Assembly (NCBI RefSeq): GCF_040712315.1
Contig: NC_134021.1
Span: 42,295,001-42,359,000, forward strand
DNA from: Castanea sativa
Lineage: Eukaryota > Streptophyta > Magnoliopsida > Fagales > Fagaceae
Direction: 5' to 3'
Length of the DNA: 64,000 nucleotides
Of the stretch, positions 32,147 to 43,800 are shown piece after piece. The notes under the pieces were generated by a model, which ran no database searches, was not told where the DNA came from, and saw nothing but the letters and a program-made list of their open reading frames with translations. The position numbers and the translations under genes were made by a program. Positions within the stretch are counted from its first letter, which is position 1. Every line of letters starts with the position of its first letter.

Positions 32147-34630
32147 CTACTTATACTCCCAAGTGAATTTGACCATCTTGCCCCAATCTTTGCCTACCTC
32201 TCGCTCACAATTTCTCCTCAATTCAGGACAATCAACAATCTGCAGTTCTCTTAGGGCAGTGAGGCGATCCATCCCTTGTGGTAGAGACGATAATTTTCGG
32301 CAACTATGAATTTGAAGCTTGCGAAGTGAACTGAGATCCGAAAGCCACTCTGGCAATACCGCCAAGTTCTCACAACCAAAAATAAGTAAAAACTGTAGAG
32401 TGTTGGCAGATCCTTTAAGCCATTGGGGCAAACTCACTAATTGTGGCAACCCGGAAATAGTGAGTTCTCGAAGCCTCATCGGGTAGTCATCCCCTTCCAT
32501 TAAATTAATTTTTCTACAAAATGAAATACCCAGAGATTCCAACGCAGTTAGGTCTTTCATACCTTGTGGCAAACACTCTAGTTTATGACATTTAGAAAAG
32601 AACAATTCTCGAAGAGAACACATGCACCCGATTTCGTTGGCGGGTAAACACGTTTGTCTTGTCGTTATTTCAAAACATCTAAGGCTAACCATCTTTCTTA
32701 TATCCCCTGGCAACTCTTCAAGATCTTCACAATCCCGTAATATCAAAGTTTCCAAATTTTGTAGATTGCAAATGGAGTCAGGCAATTTCTTGATATTCCT
32801 ATTTCCACTTAAGTTGAGATATCTCAAATGCTTCAAAGTACCAATTGAGCTTGACAACGTTTCCAACTTTGAATATCTTAAATTTAGCAAGCGCAAGTGC
32901 TTAAATCTCAAGATGCATGTTTCCACCAATGTTTCATTAATATTAGTACCAAGGCTTTCATCACCGGGCCAATATTTAAATGAGAAATTAATAGTCTGCA
33001 TGTTGTTACTCAATTTGTTTAAAAGGGTTATCGCTGCATCAACACTCAACTTATGGTCCAAAATTGAAACGTGTCTAGCCTTTTCAAAGTTGTTGATCTT
33101 ATTAGTGTCTTGAATTAAGCAATAATCATTTTGTGCAACATATGATGCAAGATCATGTAACAAATCATGCATTTTAAATGACCAAAGAATATTGCCTTCA
33201 TTATTAACTTCTTGAAAGAAAGATTTTGATAACAACTCTTTTAAATATTGTTCTCCAATATCTTCCAACTCTTCAGAATTTTTGTTGGACTTTTCGAGGA
33301 GCCCATTTGCCATCCAACACCGAATTAAGTCTACATTGTAATACCTAAAATCCTTTGGATATAATGAGCAATAAGCAAAACATTGTTTTAAATATGATGG
33401 CAATTTATTGTAACTCAATCTTAATGCAGGTAAAATGTCGTCTTCTTTTTGCTTTAATTTCCATATATCATTTTCCCTTATAGAGATCCAATCACGCTCC
33501 TCAATTTTAGAATAAAGTGAGCTCCCTAAAGTCTTCATAGCCAAAGGAACACCTCCACATTTTTTCACAATTTCCTCTCCAATCTTTACTAGATTTGGAT
33601 ATTGTTCATGCTCTCTTTCATTGAATGCGTATCTTAAGAACAATAACAAACAATCATTTTTTGGAAGACCTTTCATGTCATGGATTAGTCCAGGAGCCAT
33701 CGTTGAGGCAACTTTGTGGCTACGTGTAGTGACAAGAATTTTACTTCCTTGTCTTCCTATTAACAAATTCTTAAGGTCAATCCATTTGTTACGATCCTCA
33801 TTCCAGACATCATCCAAAACAATAAAGAATCTTTTTTCATTTAAAATACTTCGCAATCTAACTTGCACTTCCTCCAGACTCATTTTTTCACTAATCCCAC
33901 CACCTGCCAATTTAAGCATTTCTTTTGCCAATTTTAAAACGTTGAAGTCTTCTGATACACACACCCAAATTTTGGGGTCAAAATTTTTAGCTACCCTTTC
34001 ATCATTATACACCCATTGAGCAAGTCTAGTCTTGCCCAGACCTCCGATTCCCACAATAGAAATCACAGAAATGTTATCATTATCATTAGGGAGCATCAAA
34101 AGATCTATGATCTTTTGCTTGTCATCAGCCCTCCCAATAACATCACGATCACGAACAAAGGAGTGGGTCTCCCTGTACACAATACGATTATCATCGAATC
34201 GCACCTCAAGCTGAAATTGATCTCTATCCTTTGCTATCAAATCTAGCCTCTCTCTGATCTCCTTAACTCTATGACCCATTTTACAACGGAAGGCAAGCGA
34301 GTTAGAAGATGAAAAGAAACGACATACCTTTTTGCTAGTGCTTTCATATTTTTTCACCACTTGCCTCCGTAGATCTTCACACTCGAATTCATCCAGCACA
34401 TCCATGGCATCAAGAAAGACAACTTTGAGCTGCTCCAGCCAAAGGCTCAGCTGGTGGTTTGTTGCTTGCTTCTCCTCAGCATCCAGCAGCACGGCTTGGA
34501 CAGTGGACATGGTATCCTGAAGCTTTTTCAAATCGCTTGCAATGTTCCGTGTCAATGATATCTCTTGGTAAGCAAGGGAGCCTAGCTTCTCGATAACTTT
34601 TCCTGCAACGGAAAAGGCAAACTCCGTCAT
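32147..34630 (-). CDS. CC-NB-LRR disease resistance protein (RGA-like), intact
   Basis: Intracellular immune receptor of the non-TIR class, 827 residues, one uninterrupted exon. Residues 1-140 form an Rx-type N-terminal coiled-coil domain (DAEEKQATNHQLSLWLEQLK; EDVID-like motif as DAMDVLDEFE at 74-83). NB-ARC spans about 165-500: P-loop GIGGLGKTR 194-202 (Arg where Thr is usual after GKT), kinase-2 FFIVLDDVWNE 268-278 with the Trp typical of CNLs, RNBS-B ILVTTRS 298-304, GVPLA 360-364, CFAYCSLYPKDF 417-428 and MHDLLHDLA 487-495. LRRs run from about 570 to the end. The start is the first ATG, giving the usual MTEFAFSVAG-type beginning. These receptors detect pathogen effectors; which pathogen cannot be inferred. 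It is a near-identical paralogue of the disabled gene at 9586-12069. Confidence 0.95.
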   Translation of the reverse strand: MTEFAFSVAGKVIEKLGSLAYQEISLTRNIASDLKKLQDTMSTVQAVLLDAEEKQATNHQLSLWLEQLKVVFLDAMDVLDEFECEDLRRQVVKKYESTSKKVCRFFSSSNSLAFRCKMGHRVKEIRERLDLIAKDRDQFQLEVRFDDNRIVYRETHSFVRDRDVIGRADDKQKIIDLLMLPNDNDNISVISIVGIGGLGKTRLAQWVYNDERVAKNFDPKIWVCVSEDFNVLKLAKEMLKLAGGGISEKMSLEEVQVRLRSILNEKRFFIVLDDVWNEDRNKWIDLKNLLIGRQGSKILVTTRSHKVASTMAPGLIHDMKGLPKNDCLLLFLRYAFNEREHEQYPNLVKIGEEIVKKCGGVPLAMKTLGSSLYSKIEERDWISIRENDIWKLKQKEDDILPALRLSYNKLPSYLKQCFAYCSLYPKDFRYYNVDLIRCWMANGLLEKSNKNSEELEDIGEQYLKELLSKSFFQEVNNEGNILWSFKMHDLLHDLASYVAQNDYCLIQDTNKINNFEKARHVSILDHKLSVDAAITLLNKLSNNMQTINFSFKYWPGDESLGTNINETLVETCILRFKHLRLLNLRYSKLETLSSSIGTLKHLRYLNLSGNRNIKKLPDSICNLQNLETLILRDCEDLEELPGDIRKMVSLRCFEITTRQTCLPANEIGCMCSLRELFFSKCHKLECLPQGMKDLTALESLGISFCRKINLMEGDDYPMRLRELTISGLPQLVSLPQWLKGSANTLQFLLIFGCENLAVLPEWLSDLSSLRKLQIHSCRKLSSLPQGMDRLTALRELQIVDCPELRRNCEREVGKDWGKMVKFTWEYK

Positions 34631-37305
34631 TTCTCTTTTTTGGAAGTAAATTAAGGGTTATGGTTGTTGTTATTTGATCAAATGAGGATGCTGTAAAGTG
34701 TCTATTGAAGTGGATTAAGGAAGGATTATGTCTGTTTGTACTTTGTTAAATGAGATTAATGTTGTCTCTGTTGGTGTGAACTAATCAAACATTTTGGAAC
34801 TCACTTTGTCCCTTGCGTTTCCATGAAGGCATGCATGCTTGCTAGTGAAGTCAAGCACAAATACAATTTGCTTTATTCTCCAATTGTCTCACTCATTCCT
34901 TTCTCCAGTACTCAGACACTCCTACTTTATTCTCCATTTTTGTCTCCCGTCTCCAGTTAGACACTACGTACCCTCTCTAACTTGGTTCTTCGCCTTTTCC
35001 TGAAGTAAGCATGTCGATGAAGTAAAGCTCAAATTCTGTCTTTGCTCCACAAACTAAAGCTATGGAGTGCTAAAGGGGCAAATTCCTTCCTCTATATGGA
35101 AAAATTCTACAGTTCCTTTTCTTTTTTTTTCCCCAGTTAGATATTCTTTTGGCAAAAATCACAAGCAATGTGATCATTATACATTGTTCGATGGAATTTT
35201 AATACTAACATTTAGCCTTATGTATCCACTACTCTTTGTGTCCAAAAAAAAAAAGTACTCCTCAAGCAATGTGGGCATCATGTGGGACAATCCATCAATT
35301 AGGATAGGACGAAGATTATGACATTTTCATTTTACTCCAAAAGACAAGAAGGTATAATTACCCTTAATCACAAGGAACTAATTTGTAAATTGGCATTACG
35401 CTTTATTTTGCCTTTGTTTTGGAGTTAGCCTTTGCTTTAGGTTCGTTTACATATATCTTTAATAAATTGGGCAAAATACCAAAAAAAAAAAAAAAAAAAA
35501 ACCCTAGAGTTTCATCATTTTATCTTCATTGAGGTGAGTGGATGAGAGTCTGTGAATTTCTCAATGAAAACATAAGGTGTCTGTAACAAAATTGTTGTGT
35601 CTCACTTCTATCGAATGTGATTGATTTACCACTTTATTATTAAAAATAATTTTTTTTAAATAGAATTTAATTATAAAAAGAAAAAAATGTGTTTTGATAA
35701 TTAAAAATAAAAATGAAAGAAAAATTTTTTGATGAATAAGAAAATGGTGTTTGACCTGCAAACACAAAAAAGAAAAAAAAATACAAATAGCTTATGTATT
35801 TGCTTACATAGGCTCAATATTTTTACTTGAGTAATGCTAGAAACACAAACTTTTTTATAAAAAATAAAAATAAAAAAAATTTACAAACTGTTGATGTGGC
35901 GAGTAGCTATTGGTAAATGAAAAAATGATGTTAGTGCTGGGCCTAGATAAAAACCAATAAAAAGTTTCCCACAAAAACAATTTGTAAATATGTTGTAAAA
36001 TAGTTTGACTGTAACATTAATTAGGAGTATAATGCAGAATTAAGTTGTATTAATGAGGTGCCCGTCTATCTCAATTCTCAACCACCAATTAGGTCATTTC
36101 ACACACACACACACACAAAAAAACTAACAATTAGGTAATATTTTAAAAATATATATGTATTGTTAAGTGTTTAAACGTTTTTTATGAATTTAGTTTAATT
36201 CATGGAGCAAAATATCAGTCTGGATTGCATATTTGTAATATATGAATGTATACCAAACATTGTGATATTTGGTGTGGAGAAGCATATTGTATTAGTTTGA
36301 AATAAATAATGTCTGTATTCTGTAATGGTAGATATTCAAATCAAATAGCTCTTCCATCAAAAAATAAATATATATCAAATAGCTCTATGATAGTTCTTTC
36401 TCAATTTCCTTTAAACAAAAAAACAAAAAACAACGATATCCAAAGTTCGTCGGACACCTGACTATTCAGTTAGGTATCCCAATCCCACTTAATTTCATTT
36501 TTATTTTGCATAGATTTGCTTCATATGCAGCCACAAATCAAAGTGTGCTGCATTTACAAAATCATTGCAGGTATGTTGGCTTTCAAGAGTCATTGGTATT
36601 AGATTTTATTAATCTTGATATTTACAAATTATCAAAACTTATTTCTTTATCTGGATACTTGAAAATCTAGATGAAGGATTGACCCTTGATCCATCAAGAC
36701 AATTAGAACTTGCAAGTGATTTTGTTATACCAATAAGAGGCCGGATAGTTTGTAACTTGCAATTGATTTCGTTACCCATCTTTATGGTCCAACTTACAAT
36801 TGATGCTAACGGTAAAGCTTGACTGTTTGTAATTTGCTTTGGAGTTTGTAAATATAATAGTAGCCTTCTCGTACATGGTGAGAGTCTGCGACTAGTTAAA
36901 TTAAGTGGCAATTCCATAAATTCAACCAAAGAAAGTCCTCATTGAAAACCCCTCATTGTAAGTCCCTTAGATTTGGGAGATATATTCAAAATTGAATTTC
37001 TACATTGAGATTCGCTACCACCGAAGGACTATTTTTTTTTTTTTTAATTTAAATCTTGAGCCTCTCAGGTTGAAGTTCTCACATATACATTACTAATTTT
37101 CAATTGAAAAATTACTGCCATGTCTCCATATTGATTCCATTGAGATATTGTTAGGTACATCATAACTAATTAAACTATAATTTAATTTCTCTCTAATAAG
37201 ACCATGTACCTCTTTAAGCGGATATACACGGTTAACTTACTAATTTCAAAATACCATAACTTAAATAATTAATGATTAAGTAGCTCAGTTGTTTTATAGA
37301 TACTA
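34631..37305. other. 5' flank of CC-NB-LRR and intergenic spacer (copy 2)
   Basis: Equivalent of 12070-14570. The first roughly 450 bases are the likely promoter and 5' UTR of the intact CC-NB-LRR gene, but no convincing TATA box was fixed. Contains A-runs and a small insertion near 35830-36018. No gene seen. Confidence 0.5.
35830..36018. mobile_element. MITE-like insertion specific to copy 2
   Basis: Copy 1 (about 13275-13300) lacks roughly 190 bases present here. The insert starts TAATGCTAGAAACAC and ends in TAACATTA, which gives short imperfect inverted ends. Exact borders and target duplication are not clear. Confidence 0.45.
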
Positions 37306-38743
37306 GGATAAATTGCAAATTACACTCCTAACGTTTGGGGTTACTTGAATTTTACACCCCAACGTTTCAGAACTTGGATTTTACACCCTAAAGTTTGATT
37401 CCGTTAGCAATTCACCCCCCACAATTAGTTTTTGCTTTAACTGACACATCACCATGCTGACATGTTTTATTTTTGCCAAATCAACCTCAAAATAAAAGTA
37501 AAAGCTGCTTTTAACTACTGGTTTCAATGAAAAGTAAAAGCTGACCTGACATACACAAAATAAAAGCCTAAAACTACACCGTTTCAGCCTAATTTCTAAA
37601 ATCCCAAACCAAAATTCACGAAGGCAGCTCCCTCCCACCTCGCACGGTAGAGACCCATCGTGAACAACTCCACAGCAGCAGCCAAAGTGGTGGTCACAGC
37701 AGCAGCCACAGCGGCAGCCACAGTGAGTATCATTGCAACAAATTTACAAATAAAACAGTTCAGGTTAAACTTCTTCAGTGAAACCCATTAGATTTGAACA
37801 ATCAAGTCAAGGGAACTAAAGGGTATGAAGGTCTGATAAAAAGAAAAGTGAATGATAATAATACAAAAATTACCATGCTTCTAAAAGAAGCTAGAGTTTA
37901 CAAATAAAACAGTTCAGGTTAAACTTCTTCAGTGAAACCCATTAGATTTGAACAATCAAGTCAAGGGAACTAAAGGGTATGAAGGTCTGATAAAAAGAAA
38001 AGTGAATGATAATAATACAAAAATTACCATGCTTCTAAAAGAAGCTAGAGTTTACGGTTTATCACTAAGTAAATCACTAAGAAACAAGCAAGCTTTGGCA
38101 ATTGGCTAGTGCTTTGACGCCAACAAATTTGAAAATGCGGAATCTGTATAGGTAAATCACTTTCTCCCTCTGTAATCTGTTTCCACTATTTTTAGCTTCT
38201 ACAACTTTTTTCCAGATTCAACCTTAGCCAATACAACAATTCTTCCATTTAAAAGAAATAAATAATTGTTGTGGGTTCAAAAATTTGTCAAAGAAAGAGA
38301 AATAGAGCTGGAGAGGAGAGAAAGAGTTCTCACTGAAGCCGCCGTTGTGGCTGCCGCTTTGACCGCCGATGTGGCTACTACTGTGGAGCTGTTCTGCTGT
38401 GTGTTCATGATGGATCTCTGCCATGCAAGGTGGGAGGGAGCTGCCTTCGTGAGTTTTGGTTTGGTATTTTAGAAGTTAGGCTGAAACGGTGTAGTTTTAG
38501 GCTTTTAGTTTTGTGTATGCCAGGTCTGTTTTTATTTTTCATTGAAACTACGTAGCTTTGAGGTTGATTTGGCAAAAACAAAACATGTCAGCATGGTGAT
38601 GTGTCAGTTAACAGCAAAAACTAACTGTAAGGGGTGAATCGCTAACGGAACCAAGCTTCAGGATGTAAAATTCAAGTTCTAAAACTTTAGGGTGTGAAAT
38701 CCAAACAACCCCAAACGTCAAGGGTGTAATTTGCAATTTAGCC
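37306..38743. mobile_element. Mutator-like (MULE) non-autonomous element, long TIRs
   Basis: A 1438-base insertion absent from copy 1. Long terminal inverted repeats of about 400-430 bases begin GGATAAATTGCAAATTACAC on the left and end with the complementary GTAATTTGCAATTTAGCC on the right. The inner ends of the arms are GC-rich, with GCAGCC-type runs. It is flanked by 9-base target duplications TAGATACTA (37297-37305) and TAGATAATA (38744-38752), 8 of 9 matching. The empty site in copy 1 has a single AAGATAAAA. No transposase is encoded. Confidence 0.85.
37743..38050 (+). repeat. Perfect 154-base tandem duplication inside the MULE
   Basis: 37743-37896 is repeated at 37897-38050 with no difference that I can see, starting TTTACAAATAAAACAG and ending GAAGCTAGAG. 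It must be younger than the TIR divergence of the element, or kept identical by conversion. An assembly artefact is possible. Confidence 0.9.
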
Positions 38744-38898
38744 TAGATAATATCAGCTGTTTGTGGTGTGTTATTGTGTAAAACCTCATTCTCTCTTCCT
38801 TGTGTGTGCATGCATGTCTTTGCTTTTCAAAAAATAAAATCCGCAACTATCATTTAATTAGAAACTTATTGAAGCGTGGGTAAATTCACATATGACAG

Positions 38899-39087
38899 GC
38901 CTCCTAGGCATGAGGATAAACTGCTTAGCCCGTCAGAGGTGAAAAGCCCCTGAATTACCCAGTAACTAGTTCTGGCGAGTGGGGTCAATTGCTCGTAAGA
39001 GTTTGATTAATAGTAAGGATTGTTGTACAGTATGTACTGCGACATGCAACTAATCTAAGTGAAGTTCACCTATGTCATCAATAAAAA
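38899..39087 (+). mobile_element. SINE of an untyped family, plus orientation
   Basis: A 189-base insert with an A7-A8 tail, flanked by perfect 17-base target duplications AAATTCACATATGACAG (38882-38898 and 39088-39104). Copy 1 has the single uninterrupted site (about 14705). The start GCCTCCTAGGCATGAGG and the stretch AATTACCC align with the element at 19781-19953. Canonical tRNA A and B boxes are not evident; a weak TCTGGCGAGTGG / GAGTTTGATTAATAG pair is the best candidate. Confidence 0.85.
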
Positions 39088-39932
39088 AAATTCACATATG
39101 ACAGAAAAACCCAATGTTATCCGTTACTCATGGCGTTCTATCTTCATAGAATTCACATGGACCTACGGCTACAAGGAAAAGTTGTGGGTTTTTTTTTTTC
39201 TCTTTTTTTGGAGGTCAAGTGTGTACATGGCATTTCTAGTACATTCCATTACCCTGTACAATTCCTTAAATAGAGTACATTAAATTTCTCAATTAAATTT
39301 AAACACATCATATAGTTGCATTGAATTTAATTAAGAAATTATAATAATGTTTAGGCTTCATTGAAAAATAGCATGCAACCATGTGGTTGTAGTTACTTGA
39401 AATACGTAATATAATGCATTTACGAAACCATACTTAAAGCTTTACACAAAAGCATTACTCATTGACATTGGCCACTGCTTAAAAACCAATGGTGCCCGGG
39501 CTTCATATTTTAATCCCAAAATGTGATTTGGAACCCTTTAATCTCAACTTCACTCGTGACATTATTCCCTAAGCAAACAGGACAGTTAATCCTGTGTTCT
39601 ATCTGACAAAATACACATTTGCTCAACTCATAGTTACGTACTTTGTGTTAATATAAGCTCGTTCAACATTTATTTTTCATAAGTAATAAAGTTTTATTAA
39701 TAACAAGAATCGAGTCACCCAATAACAAAAACCGAGTCACACAAGTATACAAGACGTATATGACTAGGGACCATACACAAATTACATAATTCTATCAAAT
39801 TAGTAATTGAATAAATATAAGCATGTTCAACATTATTCATCTATAATAACACCCATTGAATTCAAAATACAACATTAAATCAAACAAAATCCTAACCTTC
39901 CATGTCTAATAATCATACCTTAGGTGTTCTCA

Positions 39933-40773
39933 TCATGATGCAAAACTTGGAGATGACTTCAATTTCTTTGGTGGTGGGTTCCCTCCCGAGATCAGCACAT
40001 ATGAGTAGAAGCAGAGCATTGCAGCACTTTTAAGGACAAAAACACAGAATACAGTTAGATTCAAAATAGATTCTAGAAACTGAACTCTCTTTTCAAAAGA
40101 AAAAAACATTGGCAGTCAGATATTGCAATACCTAATAGCAGCGTAAAAACCTGTTGGAAATACTTTCTTTGTCTGCATCCACAATACAATTATAAAGTTA
40201 GAAACAATGAATCAACTAGCTAATGAGTAAGATGAATTTTTCTGCTCATGTGATGTAATACCAATGAGTAGCTCTGAAAGTTCTTCCAAAGAAGTGCCGC
40301 TGAGAGTGCTACAAATTTAGAGGTATACAAAGTTAGTATAGGACTATCTCCCAAAATATCCATAACTTAAATACAGGCAATAACAAAACATATATCAAGA
40401 CTAAAACTGGACGGAAGTCACAGACATATCAGAACCTGCTTGTCCTAGAATGAAGGGCAAACTGGATTTTCCTTGCCTCCAGATCTTTAAGCTAAAGGTG
40501 CTGAGAGCTAGCAAAGCACCTCCAAAGAGCACACCAGTGCTCAAAGTTGCAAGATTTCTTGAGAAAACAAAACCAAGAAGTCCACCACTTAAAACCAGTC
40601 CACCTGTAACAAAATATAAGTTAAAAGTTATTAGTAAGTATTCATTTATAGAGGGAAAAAAATATGTGAGCAGGTATTTGTACAGTTAACATACTTATCA
40701 CTAGCAATGTGGGCAGAAGTGAATCGTTCACAGATCAAAATGCTGCTAAAACATTTTATTGGAACACTTAAAA

Positions 40774-40813
<40 letters not shown>

Positions 40814-43800
40814 TCTCAATCAGCAAATGTACAAAAGTTGTAGCAGGTAAGAGTAATTTTGATTTTGCAATGAAGACAATGCTCCAACAGATTCATGTTG
40901 ATAATAATACATAAACAACTGTGACAATCAAAATGCTTTGAGTAAGGGGTCAACTTTGAACAGCTTGTGATATAAAATTGCATTTCAACTGGTGTTTGAG
41001 GAGTCTACTAATCCTTAGCAGACTTCAGTTCATCTGATCATCATCGTTCATGTATCAGAATTATCAAGGTCTAATATCAAAGCTTGGTCTTTTGAATGAG
41101 ATGCATATTACTATTAATTGGTTGCCAATGAGGACTAGTTCAATTGGCACCTACTCCCCTTATAAGTTCTATGTGTAAGGTGAGGTTGTGGATTCATGAC
41201 CTATTAGATGCATTAAAAAATAATAATAAATAAATAAATCTTGAACCCACGACCTCACCCTTTATCCCATTATTTGGGAATCAAGCAATAGCTCATTGGT
41301 TATATATCATAGAAATCATAACCAACTAATCAAGTATGTCAGTCAACTTAACAGGCAAAATGTTCTAAGAAGTACAATATTCTGCTTATGAAATAATTTC
41401 TCAATATAATCAAGATTAAAATCCAACAGTGACATTTAAGATATCTCAAACATTGCCCAAAGTAAATTTTGCAAACCGCTGCCTGCCTAAAAAGAGTTGA
41501 AATATAACTAAAACCATGGCAAGAGAATTAGAAAATTTCCCATATTAACTATTAAGACTACAATAAATTGAATAAAAAAACTGTTCAAAACCTGCATGGA
41601 TGAATTACAACCAACCATAGAACTCCAATTTTGACACCCTCAAGATGTCAATTAGGTTACCATATGGTCCACAACATTCAACATGGCCACATTAATCAAT
41701 TGACAAGCTTGAACCAACAAATAAGGTCAGCAACTCTCTTTGAGAATTATTTCCAAAACCTTTTCTCCCCATGCTCAATTCTAAAGTATTTGGTTATACA
41801 AGACCCGGTAGCCCCCAACGCTCCTGCAAGGCCAAGAGGTGCTTAAAAAATCCCAAATAAAAGTTAAAAGTTTCATAAACCCAAGACTTGAAGGAGACAA
41901 GCACCCAGTGAAATTTCATTTTAAACAAGGACATAATATTTCATAGCTTTCAGATATCTTATGTCACTCTAACAGACCAATCTAAAAAATTCTAGTGTTT
42001 TAAGCAAGATTCCATTCCAAATTACCAAGCTATACGATGAAAAGTTTTTAATCCATGCTCCTTTCTTCTCTTTTCCCCTGGTCCTTTTTGATCCATGTTC
42101 TTTTCTTCTCTTTTCCCCTGGTCTTTTTTCTCCCAGGTTAAAGATGTAAAGCAGTCCACTATAACTCTCCAAGTTTTCATGTTAGTTGTAACACTTTCTT
42201 TGAATTGAAACCATTAGAAATTCCCTATCCCTTATGTTATTAATAGGTCTATTCCCTCAGCATGCAAATCGAAATACAATGACAGATGAAAACAAATTTT
42301 ACATTACAGTATATGTACTTCTAGTTCCACTTGATCCTACAACTTATATATGATGCTTAAGTCACCTACTTGCTTTTTCTATGTTTTTTTTCAATTTTAA
42401 TTTTTATAAGTAGCAAAGAACATTTAAGAAAAAGAAAGGGCACAGCCATAGTAGACAGGATGTATACCAGCGATATGTAAGAGAAAAATAAACCTAAGAT
42501 CCAAAACTACAAAGATCCATAAATTTCCAAGAAAGAGAATGAAACTCAACCCCTTATTCGCTTTTGATCTACTTCTATCTTAAAATGCTTCTATGAACTA
42601 CTCAACAACTTTACATCCGATTAATGATTTTCTTAAAGAAAAATATGGTGGCTAAGGATCACTCATGCTTAGTGTATTGCATTTTAAGGTCTTGAGTATT
42701 GGGGATAAGACTGTCAACCAATCAAAGAATTTTTTAAAACTTTAAAAGTTTTGTTTGACATAATTTTAATCAACTTAAGATGACCAGTAAAACTAGCGCT
42801 GAATAAAACATTAAATAATTTCATGTTAAAAAAAGGTGAGTGCAATCTATCAAATCTCTTTGATGTAGTGAAGTTAACAATTGAGGTTTTTGCTAAATTC
42901 ATGTGCACTTACCATAAGGGATGCCAAAACAAAAATCATGGATTTTTGCTGCCCTTTTTTGTTGAATAACACCATTTTCTTGCATTGGCTCACTTGATCC
43001 CAAATTTCCAGTAACATCTTCTTCTATATCTGGATATGACTTTGACGTCCCTTCAACATGCAATTTCGATGCATCAGCTGTATAACTTAGAGTAGTCTTA
43101 ATCTCAGAACTGGTAGCATCTGTCCCATGCCCTTCAAGGCTCATACAAACTATAAACTAGATAACAAATTTTTTTTAGTTAACCTCATGTAATTGTTCCA
43201 TTAGACAGCCATTTTAATTAACAAGACAATTGCACACAATCACACATATAAAGCAGTCTAACCTTGTTTATCAAAAAAAAAGCAGTCTAACCTTTTAGCA
43301 AACACTGAAACAATAGATAAACACACATTAATGCATAGGAACTGTACTTGCCAATGCCCTTCTACTCTATAAGCAGTCTGGCCATATGAAGCAGTATTTT
43401 TTTTAGACATAAAGCGAAAAACAACAGCAACCAAGCCTTAATCCCAAACATATTGGGATCGACCATGGATCCTTAATAGACTAGTGAGAGTTGGCCACAT
43501 ATATATAAAGTGAAAAACATAATTTGAAAATATGAAAAAACTTGAGGACAAATATGGAAGCAATCGATATCCCATTAAAAAAAATTGTACTTTCCAAGTC
43601 AATGACCTCGACTTCGAAAGGAACTTCCTTCCCATAAGAACAGGAGCAAGTAAGGTCATGGACTCAAAACCAACTAGGTGCGTGTGTGACTTAGCAAAAC
43701 AAAAGTCGTACACAATACACAAAGCTCCCACTTTTTGCCAGGTTTGGGAGAAATAATTAGTAAGCAGCTTTACCCCCATGTTTTTGGAGAGGCTGTTTCC

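Larger units (their letters stand above)
25404..42925. repeat. Segmental duplication, copy 2
   Basis: Counterpart of 2885-18522. It is longer than copy 1 because of insertions after the duplication: a MITE-like piece near 35830, the MULE at 37306-38743, the SINE at 38899-39087 and expanded simple repeats. It carries the intact CC-NB-LRR gene and continues on the right into the complete FAX gene. Confidence 0.92.

Noticed and set aside
33621..34019. 132-codon plus-strand frame and smaller ones at 34016-34520
   Set aside because: Antisense shadows of the NB-ARC and coiled-coil coding sequence.
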